Shown here: positions 7,922 to 16,470 of the stretch, piece by piece
Position numbering within the stretch: position 1 is the first letter of the stretch
Layout: each line of letters starts with the position of its first letter
Origin: an uncultured Prevotellaceae bacterium
Lineage (GTDB): Bacteria; Bacteroidota; Bacteroidia; Bacteroidales; Muribaculaceae
Reading direction: 5' to 3'
Assembly (NCBI GenBank): GCA_900318535.1
Contig: ONKU01000006.1
Coordinates: 1 to 64,000, forward strand
DNA: 64,000 nucleotides
The notes under the pieces: model-generated
What the model was told of the DNA's origin: nothing
What the model saw: the letters and a program-made list of their open reading frames with translations, nothing else
Database searches by the model: none
Made by a program: the position numbers and the translations under genes

Positions 7922-8959
7922 TTACTGAACTAAATAACGTTTATAGATTTGCCAAGCGGATTGCAGGGCGCTTTCGTCATAGGCGCCATCGAAGAATTGT
8001 GCATGGCAATCGTCCTTGAAAGGTGCCCAGTTGCCGCAGATGATGCCATCATGGGCGACAATGGGCTGGAAGATGCCGCTATTGTTGTGGGCGCGGTGGG
8101 TATGCTCCGTCGGGAGGACGATGTCACGGCTCTTGTAGCCGATGAGGTATTCGTCGTAGGGCGGAATCAAGAGGCATTTGCCCGTGCGAAAACCCCGTGT
8201 GCGGCAGTCATCCGTCAGATAGAATTCCCTACCCTTCCATTTCACAGTGTGAATCGTGTTGCCCAGCAAGGCAATGCCCTTGCGGCAGTCGCCGATGTTC
8301 AGCCCTGACCACCACACGAAGTCCTCCAATGTAGCCGGCTGGCGGCTTTGGAAATAGTTGTGGGCAAAGCGCATCAGGGCCTCGTCACGGTCGATAGCGT
8401 TTCGCGGCCCCACTTTACCGGCCGCCAAAGCATAGGTGGCCTTCATGGGCAACAGGTCGCCGCTGCACAGTGTCCCCGTCAGTTCGGCCATGCGGATGTG
8501 ATAGGACAGCCTGTGGGCATCCATGCTGATATCCCGTTCGGCTAGAGCCTGGACGATGTCCTCTTTTGTTATGCTCCTCTTGTCGGCAGCAGTCTGGGCA
8601 AGGATGTCACAGATGTCCATCTGCTCCTTTTCAGGAATAGAAATCCGGTTGCTGCTCATCCATCCGCGGGTGACAGCGATGGCCTTGGGAGCACACAGGT
8701 CGAGCATCCACCAGTAATCGTCGGCCGCAACCAGCTGCCATGTACCGCGCATCAGGTGCAGGCGGATGATGCGTCCGCCATCGAAGGCCGCCTTGAAGGC
8801 CCGTGCTGACGGCTTGTGCGTACGCATCGCCACCGCCCATCGCATCATGCGGTACTCCTGTGCCTGGATGGCGCCCATGTGGCTGACCACCTGCGCAGGA
8901 TCGCTGAACTGCGGTGCGGCAAGCTGCTGATTGAGAAGTCGGATGGCTATCGGATTCAT
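7922..8959 (-). CDS. Winged-helix DNA-binding protein, AlkZ-like DNA glycosylase family
   Basis: The 345-residue protein has the tandem winged-helix architecture of the AlkZ/YcaQ superfamily (HTH_42). Near the N-terminus it carries IQAQ (Q32, Q34), matching the catalytic Q-x-Q motif of one AlkZ-like subgroup that excises alkylated bases or unhooks crosslinks. Other family landmarks are LMRGTWQL near residue 70 and RPx-like segments replaced by IPPYDEYLIGY. The start codon overlaps the stop of the DUF4298 gene by 4 bp (ATGA), so the two are translationally coupled. Together with the AlkD-like gene at 10319 it suggests alkylation repair. Confidence 0.78.
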   Translation of the reverse strand: MNPIAIRLLNQQLAAPQFSDPAQVVSHMGAIQAQEYRMMRWAVAMRTHKPSARAFKAAFDGGRIIRLHLMRGTWQLVAADDYWWMLDLCAPKAIAVTRGWMSSNRISIPEKEQMDICDILAQTAADKRSITKEDIVQALAERDISMDAHRLSYHIRMAELTGTLCSGDLLPMKATYALAAGKVGPRNAIDRDEALMRFAHNYFQSRQPATLEDFVWWSGLNIGDCRKGIALLGNTIHTVKWKGREFYLTDDCRTRGFRTGKCLLIPPYDEYLIGYKSRDIVLPTEHTHRAHNNSGIFQPIVAHDGIICGNWAPFKDDCHAQFFDGAYDESALQSAWQIYKRYLVQ

Positions 8960-9258
8960 CTCCTTTTTCCCTTTTTCAGGCGAGCCGTGAGGTCTCGGGC
9001 ATCGGTGAGGATGTTCCAGATGCCGTCTTCGCTCAGGACTCCGCGCTTGAGGTCGGCAGGCAAGCGGCCGGCCTCGTCATCGGCCAGGTCCTGCTTCCAC
9101 AGGTCGCTGCCGTAGTACTCGTTGAGGGCGGCGATAGCCTCTTGGGCATCTTCCCACTTGTCGAGGGCGACCTCGAGGCGCTTCACGGCCGCCGTGACAC
9201 GATTGAGGTGCCGCTCCATCTGGCGGATGCGCGCTAATTGTTTCTTGTTGTCACTCAT
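8956..9258 (-). CDS. DUF4298 family small protein
   Basis: This 100-residue, mostly helical and charged protein begins with a predicted coiled coil (about 5-45, RIRQMERHLNRVTAAVKRLE) and then YYGSDLWKQDLADDEAGRLP, the hallmark of DUF4298. Its function is not known. The stop overlaps the start of the AlkZ-like gene, so it may be an accessory protein or simply a cotranscribed neighbour. Confidence 0.75.
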   Translation of the reverse strand: MSDNKKQLARIRQMERHLNRVTAAVKRLEVALDKWEDAQEAIAALNEYYGSDLWKQDLADDEAGRLPADLKRGVLSEDGIWNILTDARDLTARLKKGKRR

Positions 9259-9262
9259 CGCG

Positions 9263-9871
9263 TTACTTGATGTATTTCACCTTGGACTCGTCGCGGGGCT
9301 TGGCATCGGGCTTCTCGGCGGGATAGCCGATGGCGATGATGTAGTTGAGCTTGTAGTCCTCGGGGATGTCGAGACGCTCGAGGAAGAATTTGCACTTCTC
9401 GTTCGCCAGCAGGAAGCGCACGGGACCGCCCAGGCAGCAGGTGCCCAATCCTAGCGACTGCGCCGCCAGCATCATGTTCTCGCCCAGCAGACCGGCATCC
9501 AGTTCACCGCCGCCCTTGGCAGGGGTGCAAACGCAGATGAGGTTGGGTGCGTTGCGGAACATATTCTTGAAATTGGGGTCACGGGCGACCTGGTCGGGGT
9601 TCTCCTGCATGAAGACCTCGTTGACATCGGCGATGAGCTGCTGGTCCTCGACCACGCGGACGATCCACGGCTGGCGGTTCATGCCACTGGGCGCATTAAT
9701 ACCCGCACGCACCACGACCTCCAAGAGTTCATGCTCCACGGGCTTATCCAGGTACTGGCGCACCGAGCGACGCGCCATGATATTGTTGATTACCTCATTT
9801 TCATACACACTCTGGGCCGTCATGCCCACTACGCTCAACATAGCCATAAAGCAAAAAATCAATCGTTTCAT
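9263..9871 (-). CDS. Exported nitroreductase-family protein
   Basis: This 202-residue protein starts with a signal peptide (about 1-20, MKRLIFCFMAMLSVVGMTAQ) and continues with the nitroreductase signatures RRSVRQYLDKPV (about 34-45), APSGMNRQPW (60-69), and LGLGTCCLGG (about 140-149). The family is normally cytoplasmic and needs FMN, so export is unusual and would require flavin in the periplasm. Four bases separate its stop region from the start of the DUF4298 gene. It may reduce quinones or nitro compounds outside the inner membrane; substrate unknown. Confidence 0.8.
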   Translation of the reverse strand: MKRLIFCFMAMLSVVGMTAQSVYENEVINNIMARRSVRQYLDKPVEHELLEVVVRAGINAPSGMNRQPWIVRVVEDQQLIADVNEVFMQENPDQVARDPNFKNMFRNAPNLICVCTPAKGGGELDAGLLGENMMLAAQSLGLGTCCLGGPVRFLLANEKCKFFLERLDIPEDYKLNYIIAIGYPAEKPDAKPRDESKVKYIK

Positions 9872-9876
9872 TTCTC

Positions 9877-9897
9877 TTTAACCTTTAAACTTTAAAC
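9877..9897. repeat. 7-bp tandem micro-repeat
   Basis: TTTAACC, TTTAAAC, TTTAAAC in tandem between the two minus-strand genes. It reads as the same heptamer family as TAAACTT at 28497. Confidence 0.6.
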
Positions 9898-10307
9898 TAA
9901 AACACTACCTGGCGCTCGGGAGCCGAGAAGGAGCAGAAACATGCCGTGGCATCGGTAACGTAGAGCACTGCCATGTTGTCGTCATCGGCCTTGTACATAG
10001 TCTTGAGGCTCTCGTTGCGGTTCAGGAACTCCTCTTTCACCGCCAGCGTCTCGTCGGGCACCAGTGTGCCGCTCAGGCGCATCCACTCGCTGCCGTTGGG
10101 CTTGAGTGCACAGATTTCAAACTTGCCGTTCTTGGCCGCCTGTTTGTAAACGTCCTTCACTTTGCCCGTCATGATGTACAGACGGTCGTTAATAATCTCT
10201 GAAACGCCGAAGGGACGCACACGGGGCTGGTCGCCGTCGGCCGTGGCAATGAAGAATGCGCCGCATTCCTTCAAATAAGCCTGTACTTCTTGCATGTTCT
10301 GTTGCAT
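9897..10307 (-). CDS. Pyridoxamine 5'-phosphate oxidase-family (split-barrel flavin/F420-like) protein
   Basis: The 136-residue protein has the split-barrel signatures of the PNPOx-like family: CGAFFIATADGDQPRVRPFG near the N-terminus, then LYIMTGKVKDVYKQ and NGKFEICAL. Members bind FMN, heme or F420; a true PdxH function is unlikely because the protein is short. ATG 10307 is preferred over ATG 10334, which would overlap the preceding gene by 16 bp. Part of the minus-strand redox/repair run. Confidence 0.77.
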   Translation of the reverse strand: MQQNMQEVQAYLKECGAFFIATADGDQPRVRPFGVSEIINDRLYIMTGKVKDVYKQAAKNGKFEICALKPNGSEWMRLSGTLVPDETLAVKEEFLNRNESLKTMYKADDDNMAVLYVTDATACFCSFSAPERQVVF

Positions 10308-10318
10308 AATATCAATAA

Positions 10319-11065
10319 TTATTTGGTCATCCAATATTTCCGCTCGTCATCAGACATCTTTTCGATGGCGTAGCGCAGGGCCGTTCGCGGCATCTCGTGG
10401 ACGTGCAGTTCCAGGAAATCGCGCAGCAGGTCCATGCTCACCTGCTTGCCCATCTCACGCAGCATCCATCCCACGGCCTTGTGCATCAGGTCATGGGGGT
10501 GATGCAGGTGCACCAGGGCATAACGCAGGCACCACGAGGGGTCGCCATATCTGGAGGTCGTCCAGGTGCACACCATGCTCATGCGCTGCCGCCACAGGTT
10601 GTCGCTGTGTGCCAGCGCGTCGATGATGGCCATCTTGTCGCCCAGGGCGGTGGGGAGCATCAACCAGCGACCCAGAATCTTGGGAGCGGACAAATCCACC
10701 AGGTCCCAGTTATTGGCTTGCTCGGCATGGTCCAGATACATCGACACGATTTCGTCACGGCCTCTGATGGCCGCCGCATCATCGGCAAGGCGCTTGGTGG
10801 CCAGTCGCTCAAACCGCCACACGAGCAAGAGGAAACCGCAGAGGCGCACCTCGTGATAGCGGTTTGCCAGCAGTTCAGGAATCTCGTTCAGGGGCAAGTC
10901 GGTGACCAGCTTGACGACGGCCCTCGTCTGCGGCACTTTCAGGCCCAAGAACTCGTCACCCTCGCCATACTGGCCCGCGCCCGTCTTGAAAAAGCGCATC
11001 AAGCCCTGCCGCTGCTTCTCGTCGCGCAGCGTCTCCATATAGTCAATGATTTCTCTTGCGGTCAT
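10319..11065 (-). CDS. DNA alkylation repair protein, AlkD-like
   Basis: The 248-residue all-helical HEAT-like protein matches AlkD glycosylases, which remove bulky N3- and N7-alkylated purines. Seen: the N-terminal FFKTGAGQYGEGDEFLG, characteristic for this family, and ANNWDLVDLSAPKILG, in which the Trp and Asp correspond to the catalytic pair of AlkD. The C-terminal part has HDLMHKAVGWMLREMGK, also typical. It lies 3 bp after the MmcQ/YjbR gene stop on the same strand, so they form an operon. Confidence 0.87.
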   Translation of the reverse strand: MTAREIIDYMETLRDEKQRQGLMRFFKTGAGQYGEGDEFLGLKVPQTRAVVKLVTDLPLNEIPELLANRYHEVRLCGFLLLVWRFERLATKRLADDAAAIRGRDEIVSMYLDHAEQANNWDLVDLSAPKILGRWLMLPTALGDKMAIIDALAHSDNLWRQRMSMVCTWTTSRYGDPSWCLRYALVHLHHPHDLMHKAVGWMLREMGKQVSMDLLRDFLELHVHEMPRTALRYAIEKMSDDERKYWMTK

Positions 11066-11068
11066 ATT

Positions 11069-11410
11069 CTATCTGTATTTTTGGGCTACCAGACGGTAGG
11101 AATTACTGACCAATTCACGGACTTTGTCATCCGGGACATCCTGCCCCAACTGAACGCTGATCCAATAGCGCTTGTCCCCGTTGAACGGCTCGCCGATGGC
11201 CTGATAACGCTCCTTGAGCTCGACCATTTCGCCAGGGTCGCACTTGATGGTTATCGAGGAAAAATCGTCGATGTTGAAATAGCAGAACATGTGCCCGCTC
11301 ACATAAAACACCAGTATCGTGAACTTTCCCCTCGAGAACTTCTCAAACGGAGTACCCTCACTCACCCCCGGCAACGACAAGCAATATTCCCGAAATCCCT
11401 CAATATCCAT
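11069..11410 (-). CDS. MmcQ/YjbR family DNA-binding-like protein
   Basis: This 113-residue protein has the MmcQ/YjbR (CyaY-like fold) features: YCLSLPGVSEGTPFEK at the N-terminus, a beta-rich middle, and KRYWISVQL near the C-terminus. Members have been described as DNA-binding folds, but the role is not firmly known. It is the promoter-proximal gene of the minus-strand run that ends at 7215. Confidence 0.83.
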   Translation of the reverse strand: MDIEGFREYCLSLPGVSEGTPFEKFSRGKFTILVFYVSGHMFCYFNIDDFSSITIKCDPGEMVELKERYQAIGEPFNGDKRYWISVQLGQDVPDDKVRELVSNSYRLVAQKYR

Positions 11411-11465
11411 TCTATTATTTATTATTGTTAATTCCTTGCAAATATAGTAAAAACTCTGGAAGAGG

Positions 11466-12608
11466 TCAGATGACCTGGTTACTCCAAAGGCGTTTTAGGA
11501 ATTGCTCGACTGGCCAGATTTCGATGTTGCCCTGTTTGCGGGGGCGCTCTTCCATCGAAAGCAGGTACAGTTTTGCGTCAGGATACTCTTCGCTAAAGGC
11601 TTTTAATCCTTTGGTATCACTTGAAGTGACGATTTTAGAAGATTTTACCTCAATGCCCACCTCGGCTTGGCCGATGACGGCATCCACCTCATACTTGTTG
11701 TCTAAAGTGTGCCAATAAGATAAGGTTTTTTCAGGATGCATGTAAGAGAGATACGCCCTTAATTCCTGTATCACGAGATGCTCCAAAGCATGCCCATAAA
11801 TGTCAGTACCCGGTTGCAAGGGAACGCGCTTTAACAAGTGATTGGGTATGGCAACATCAAAGTAATAGAACTTGGGCGACTGAATAACTCTACGCTTGAT
11901 GACATGTGTGTAAGACGGCAGATAAAATCCCAGCATGGTTTCTTCAAGAATTGTGAAATATTCTTTTACCGTCTTGGACGAGATACCACATTCCTGGGCA
12001 ATATTGGTATAATTCACAATTTCGCTATTGCTCAATGCGGCGACCTGCAAGAATCGGGTAAAAGAGTCCAAGCGTCGGACAATGGCTTCTTCGACAATCT
12101 CCTGTTGCAAATAGTCTCCTATGTAGGACTGTATCCTCATTGAAGGATTCTCTACCAGATAATGACGAGGCAACATTCCATTATTTAAGGCTCTATTGAG
12201 GTCAAAGTTAGGGATTTCGGCACTAACAAGAGGAAACAAGGTCCTTCGCAATGCTCTGCCGCCAAGCAGATTGGCTCCACTGCGACGCAGTTTACGCGCA
12301 CTGGAACCGCTTAGAATGAACTTCAAACCTTTATTCTCAATAAGCCAATGCACCTCGTCAAGCAAAGCAGGCACCTTCTGCACTTCGTCAATAATGACCA
12401 GTTCGCCGTCTTCTAGCAACTCGCATTCTTCACGAAGCAAAGCAGGACGCATCTGAAGGGCCATGCGCACATCACTTTTCAACAGGTCATAAACTGTTGC
12501 GTCAGGGAAGAGCATCTTTAATAGTGTGCTTTTTCCTGTCTGCCTTGATCCCCAAAGGAACAGACTGTCTTCCTTGGCTTCTTCTAACTTTAATATCCGT
12601 TCGAGCAT
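11466..12608 (-). CDS. AAA ATPase with DUF4143 / PD-(D/E)XK-like C-terminus
   Basis: The 380-residue protein has a Walker A motif GSRQTGKST at 20-28, Walker B LVIIDEVQ (about 85-92), and a C-terminal region with VDAVIG..GIEVKSS, which fits a PD-(D/E)XK nuclease-like site within DUF4143. ATG 12608 is chosen over an upstream ATG at 12656, as the former gives the canonical family N-terminus MLERIL. Such ATPases are numerous in Bacteroidales and of uncertain role (defence or mobile element control is often suggested). Base composition is AT-richer than neighbours. Upstream lie three 32-bp repeats, possibly operators. Confidence 0.8.
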   Translation of the reverse strand: MLERILKLEEAKEDSLFLWGSRQTGKSTLLKMLFPDATVYDLLKSDVRMALQMRPALLREECELLEDGELVIIDEVQKVPALLDEVHWLIENKGLKFILSGSSARKLRRSGANLLGGRALRRTLFPLVSAEIPNFDLNRALNNGMLPRHYLVENPSMRIQSYIGDYLQQEIVEEAIVRRLDSFTRFLQVAALSNSEIVNYTNIAQECGISSKTVKEYFTILEETMLGFYLPSYTHVIKRRVIQSPKFYYFDVAIPNHLLKRVPLQPGTDIYGHALEHLVIQELRAYLSYMHPEKTLSYWHTLDNKYEVDAVIGQAEVGIEVKSSKIVTSSDTKGLKAFSEEYPDAKLYLLSMEERPRKQGNIEIWPVEQFLKRLWSNQVI

Positions 12609-12670
12609 GGCTATTCTTATTTGTTGCGGCAAATTTACTATCGAAAGTGCAAACACACAAGAAAAACGAA

Positions 12671-12780
12671 GAAAATCTGAAGTGCTACTCCAAAAATTCA
12701 GCGAAAATCCGAAGTACTACTTCAAAAATTCAGCGAAAATCTGAAGTACTACTTCAAAAATTCAGCGAAAATCTGAAGTA
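12671..12780. repeat. Tandem 32-bp iterons, 3.4 copies
   Basis: Units at 12671-12702, 12703-12734 and 12735-12766 and a partial unit at 12767-12780. Units 2 and 3 each hold a 13-bp palindrome GAAGTACTACTTC; unit 1 has a degenerate version. The period of about three helical turns would place each palindrome on the same face of DNA. The array lies between the divergent ATPase and Tricorn-like genes. Confidence 0.85.
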
Positions 12781-12907
12781 AGGCAGTCTTGGTATAGTCA
12801 CAAAATCTGTTGAATATCGCGTTTTACAAAAACAGAACGCACCTTTGATGATGGGCAAAGACAGTGTCATTTTTTCATATATGAAAGGGCTATTCGGGGT
12901 TTTTATG

Positions 12908-12915
12908 TATCTTTG
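12908..12915 (+). promoter_or_regulatory. -7 box of the Tricorn-like protease gene
   Basis: TATCTTTG, 33 bases before the ATG at 12948. No clear -33 element is seen. Confidence 0.5.
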
Positions 12916-12947
12916 CGACAAACTAATAACCAAAGTAAACATAAAAA

Positions 12948-15900
12948 ATGAGTATCAAAAGAAAAGTTGCAGCGATTGCTGCTTTATTGATGGCTGTTGG
13001 TGCTGCGGCACAGACTAACCCGTTGTGGATGCGCTATAGCGCTATTTCGCCCGATGGGCAGACCATCGCGTTCTCCTACAAGGGTGACTTGTTTACTGTG
13101 CCTGTGCAGGGCGGAACGGCCCATCAGTTGACGACCAATGCGGCCTATGACGCCTATCCCGTGTGGAGCCCCGACGGCCAACAGGTGGCCTTTGCGTCGG
13201 CCCGCGAGGGGAGCCTTGACGTGTACATCATCAGCAAGGACGGTGGCACACCCAAGCGCCTGACCACCGACAGCGGCAACGAGACCCCGCTCTGCTTCCT
13301 GAACGACGGCACGGTGCTGTTCGAGGCGACCAATATGCCCACGGCGCAGTCCATCCTGTTTGCCAGCCGCTCGTTTCCCCAGGTGTATCAGGTGAACACC
13401 AGCGGCGGCCGTGCGCGCCTGTTCTCGGCGCAGCCCATGCAGGACCTGAGCGTCAATGCCAACGGCGACATCCTGTATCACGACATCAAGGGCTATGAGG
13501 ACCCCTACCGCAAGCACCACACCAGCTCCATCACGCGCGACGTGTGGCTCAAGCGTGACGGGCAGTTCACCAAACTCACCGACTTCAACGGCGAGGACCG
13601 CACCCCGCGCTGGGCGCCCGACGGCAAGTCCTACTACTACCTGAGCGAGCAGGACGGCACGTTCAACGTCTATAAGAACACTGTCGGCGGCAAGGCCGTG
13701 CAGCTCACTCACCACAAGGACAACCCCGTGCGCTTCCTCTCGGTAGCCAATAACGGCACCCTGTGCTACGGCTACAACGGCGAAATCTTCACCCTGCGCG
13801 AGGGCAGTGAACCCCAGCGTGTGGACATCACCGTCAACGCCGACCGCAACGACAAGGAACTGATACGCCAAATCCGATCTAACGGCGCCACAGCCATCAG
13901 CGTGTCGCCCAGCGGCAAGGAAGTGGCCTTTGTGATGCATGGCGACGTGTATGTGACCTCGGTGGACTACAAGACCACCAAGCAGGTCACCAACACGCCC
14001 GAACAGGAACGTACCATCGACTTCTCGCCCGACGGCCGCAGCATCGTCTATGATAGCGAGCGCGGCGGCATGTGGAGCATCTACCAGACCAGCATCAAGA
14101 ACAAGGACGAGAAGCTGTTCACCTATGCCACCGACCTGGTCGAGGAACAGCTGACCAACACGGGCCACACCAGCATCCAACCCGCCTACAGCCCCGACGG
14201 CAAGAGTGTGGCCTTCCTCGAGGACCGCGCCACCCTGCGCGCCGTTGACGTCAAAAGCAAGGCCGTGCGCACCCTGATGGACGGCAAGTACATCTACTCC
14301 TACAGCGACGGCGACGTGTGGTTTGAATGGAGTCCCGACAGCCGCTGGCTGCTCTCGTCCTACATCGGCGAGGGCGGCTGGAACAGCCAGGACGTCGCCT
14401 TGGTCAATGCCAGCGGCAACGGCGAGGTGCACAACCTGACCGAGAGCGGCTACAACGAGGGCAACGCCAAGTGGGTGCTGGGCGGCAAGGCCATGATCTT
14501 TACCAGCGACCGCGCGGGCTTCCGCAGCCACGGCAGCTGGGGCAGTGAGGACGACGTGTACATCATGTTCTTTGACCTGGACGCCTATGAGCGCTTCAGC
14601 ATGACCAAGGAGGAGAAAGTCCTGCGCGAGGAGGCCGAGAAAGAGCAAAAGAAAGAGGCCGACAAGGCAAAAGCTGAACAGAAAACCAAAAAGAAAGACA
14701 ACAAGAAGAAAAAAGGCGCCACCGAGGAGAAGCCTGCCGTACCAGCCCTGCAGTTTGACCTGGAGAACTGCCGCGACCGCATCGCACGCCTGACGGTGAA
14801 CTCATCGCGCCTGGGCGACTACGTGCTCTCCAAGGGCGGCGACACGCTGTACTATCAGGCAGCCTTCGAGGGCGGCATGGACCTGTGGAAGCACGACCTG
14901 CGCGAGAACAAGACCGAAATCGTGCTCAAGGGCGTGGGTGGCGGCCAGATGATGGCCGACAAGGACGGCAAGAACCTGTTCGTGTGCACCGGCAAGGGCA
15001 TCCAGAAGATTGACCTCGCCAAGGGCAAACCCGAGTCCATCAGCTACGAGGCCAACTTCAACTATCGCCCCCAAGAGGAGCGAGAGTACATCTTCAACCA
15101 CATCTGGCAGCAGGTCAAGGACAAATTCTACGTCGAGGACATCCACGGTGTGGACTGGGAAGGCTACCGCGACAACTACAAGCGTTTCCTGCCCTACATC
15201 AACAACAACTACGACTTCCGCGACATGCTCAGCGAGATGCTGGGCGAGCTCAACGGCTCCCACACCGGCGTCCGCTACAATCCTGAGGGTCCGAGCCTGA
15301 AGACCGCTGCTCTGGGCCTGTTCCTGGATGACAGCTATCAGGGCGACGGCCTGCGCGTCGAGGAGGTCATCAAGCGAGGCCCCTTTGACGTGAAGAAGAC
15401 AGGCGTGACCGCTGGTTGCATCATCGAGGCTATCGACGGCAACAGCATTCCTGCCGGCGAGGACTATAACTGGATGCTCGACGGCAAGGCCGGCAAGCCC
15501 ATCCGCGTCAACGTGTACAATCCCAAGACCAAGAAGCGCTTTGACGTCACCGTCAAGGCCATCAGCAAGGGCGAACAGCAGGAGTTGCTCTACAAGCGCT
15601 GGGTGGACCGCAACCGCGCGCTGGTGGACAGCCTCTCGGGCGGCCAGTTGGCCTATGTCCACGTCAAGGAGATGAATAGCGAGAGCTTCCGCACCGTCTA
15701 TCGCGAACTGTTGAGCGACAAGAACCGCAACCGCAAGGCCGTCATCGTCGATGAGCGCCACAACGGCGGCGGCTGGCTGCACGACGACCTGTGCACCCTG
15801 CTCAGCGGCAAGCAGTACCAGAGCTTTGTGCCTCACGGCAAGGTGGTGGGCGTTGACCCGTTCAACAAGTGGACCAAGCCCTCGTGCGTACTCGTGTGCG

Positions 15901-16190
15901 AGGACGACTACAGCAACGGCCACGGCTTCCCCTTTGTCTATAAGGAGCTGGGCATCGGCAAACTCATCGGTACCCCTGTTCCCGGTACGATGACTGCCGT
16001 GTGGTGGGAGACGCTGATCGACCGTTCACTGGTATTCGGCATCCCACAAGTGGGCTGCCGTGACATGCGCGGCAACTACTGCGAGAACACGCCGCTGCTG
16101 CCCGACATCGAGGTCTATAACACCCCCGAGGACTACCTCACGGGCCACGACCGCCAGCTCGAGCGCGCCATCGAGGAAATGCTCAAATAA
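12948..16190 (+). CDS. Tricorn-type S41 protease with beta-propeller and PDZ domains
   Basis: This large (1080-residue) secreted protein has a signal peptide (about 1-22, ending GAAAQ). Residues ~25-550 are WD40/TolB-like propeller repeats (many SPDGxxxxF units). A lysine/glutamate-rich linker (about 555-605) precedes the C-terminal protease part. The latter has the Tricorn core site: SH in GELNGSHTG (S771, H772), a likely nucleophile Ser in DDYSNGH (S989), and a Glu in GNYCENTP (E1046), with PDZ-like sequence (about 780-870). The enzyme should degrade peptides in the periplasm. It ends 26 bp before a strong terminator hairpin. Tricorn homologues are well known in Bacteroidetes; function in peptide turnover is inferred. 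Confidence 0.87.
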   Translation: MSIKRKVAAIAALLMAVGAAAQTNPLWMRYSAISPDGQTIAFSYKGDLFTVPVQGGTAHQLTTNAAYDAYPVWSPDGQQVAFASAREGSLDVYIISKDGGTPKRLTTDSGNETPLCFLNDGTVLFEATNMPTAQSILFASRSFPQVYQVNTSGGRARLFSAQPMQDLSVNANGDILYHDIKGYEDPYRKHHTSSITRDVWLKRDGQFTKLTDFNGEDRTPRWAPDGKSYYYLSEQDGTFNVYKNTVGGKAVQLTHHKDNPVRFLSVANNGTLCYGYNGEIFTLREGSEPQRVDITVNADRNDKELIRQIRSNGATAISVSPSGKEVAFVMHGDVYVTSVDYKTTKQVTNTPEQERTIDFSPDGRSIVYDSERGGMWSIYQTSIKNKDEKLFTYATDLVEEQLTNTGHTSIQPAYSPDGKSVAFLEDRATLRAVDVKSKAVRTLMDGKYIYSYSDGDVWFEWSPDSRWLLSSYIGEGGWNSQDVALVNASGNGEVHNLTESGYNEGNAKWVLGGKAMIFTSDRAGFRSHGSWGSEDDVYIMFFDLDAYERFSMTKEEKVLREEAEKEQKKEADKAKAEQKTKKKDNKKKKGATEEKPAVPALQFDLENCRDRIARLTVNSSRLGDYVLSKGGDTLYYQAAFEGGMDLWKHDLRENKTEIVLKGVGGGQMMADKDGKNLFVCTGKGIQKIDLAKGKPESISYEANFNYRPQEEREYIFNHIWQQVKDKFYVEDIHGVDWEGYRDNYKRFLPYINNNYDFRDMLSEMLGELNGSHTGVRYNPEGPSLKTAALGLFLDDSYQGDGLRVEEVIKRGPFDVKKTGVTAGCIIEAIDGNSIPAGEDYNWMLDGKAGKPIRVNVYNPKTKKRFDVTVKAISKGEQQELLYKRWVDRNRALVDSLSGGQLAYVHVKEMNSESFRTVYRELLSDKNRNRKAVIVDERHNGGGWLHDDLCTLLSGKQYQSFVPHGKVVGVDPFNKWTKPSCVLVCEDDYSNGHGFPFVYKELGIGKLIGTPVPGTMTAVWWETLIDRSLVFGIPQVGCRDMRGNYCENTPLLPDIEVYNTPEDYLTGHDRQLERAIEEMLK

Positions 16191-16196
16191 CCTATC

Positions 16197-16305
16197 GGGT
16201 ACAACGAATTATCGGGTCGAGCCTCATCTTTTGAGGCTCGACTTTTCTTTTCCACAACAACAATAAAAGGAAAACAACAAGTACAATAAATACAAAGCTA
16301 TCCAG
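16197..16305. repeat. Left copy of a ~108-bp direct repeat flanking the methylase/HNH cassette
   Basis: From GGGTACAACG to GCTATCCAG. Counted by eye, it differs from the copy at 18984-19092 at about 8 of 109 positions. It contains a terminator hairpin (16216-16242) and the motif found also at 7037. Confidence 0.9.
16216..16252 (+). terminator. Intrinsic terminator of the Tricorn-like gene
   Basis: GTCGAGCCTCA pairs with TGAGGCTCGAC across a TCTTT loop, then TTTTCTTTT. Eleven base pairs. Confidence 0.85.
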
Positions 16306-16434
16306 CGCGATATATTTAAAAGACAACTGAATCAACTCGAACAACTTTCTTTCTAATCAACTGATTTATCTGATTATTCTGACTATCCAGCTACACACTA
16401 ACAACTGATACTCTGACACTTTACTGGAAGATTT

Positions 16435-16465
16435 TTTGTTTATATGCAAAAAGTGCCTATCTTTG
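16435..16465 (+). promoter_or_regulatory. Promoter of the structured RNA and methylase/HNH operon
   Basis: TTTG (16435-16438), exactly 19 bases, then TATCTTTG (16458-16465): an essentially perfect Bacteroidetes promoter. The expected transcription start is near 16471. Confidence 0.75.
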
Positions 16466-16470
16466 CACGT

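Noticed and set aside
10397-11431. A 344-codon plus-strand frame over the AlkD-like and MmcQ genes
   Set aside because: Antisense shadow; both minus-strand products match known families.
12671-12780. Short tandem repeats resembling a CRISPR array
   Set aside because: The units are directly contiguous (32 bp, no variable spacers) and no cas genes are present.
12984-15923. Long open frames antisense to the Tricorn-like gene (554 and 373 codons)
   Set aside because: They mirror a GC-rich, codon-biased gene and lack any domain; the plus-strand frame has a signal peptide, propeller and catalytic residues.
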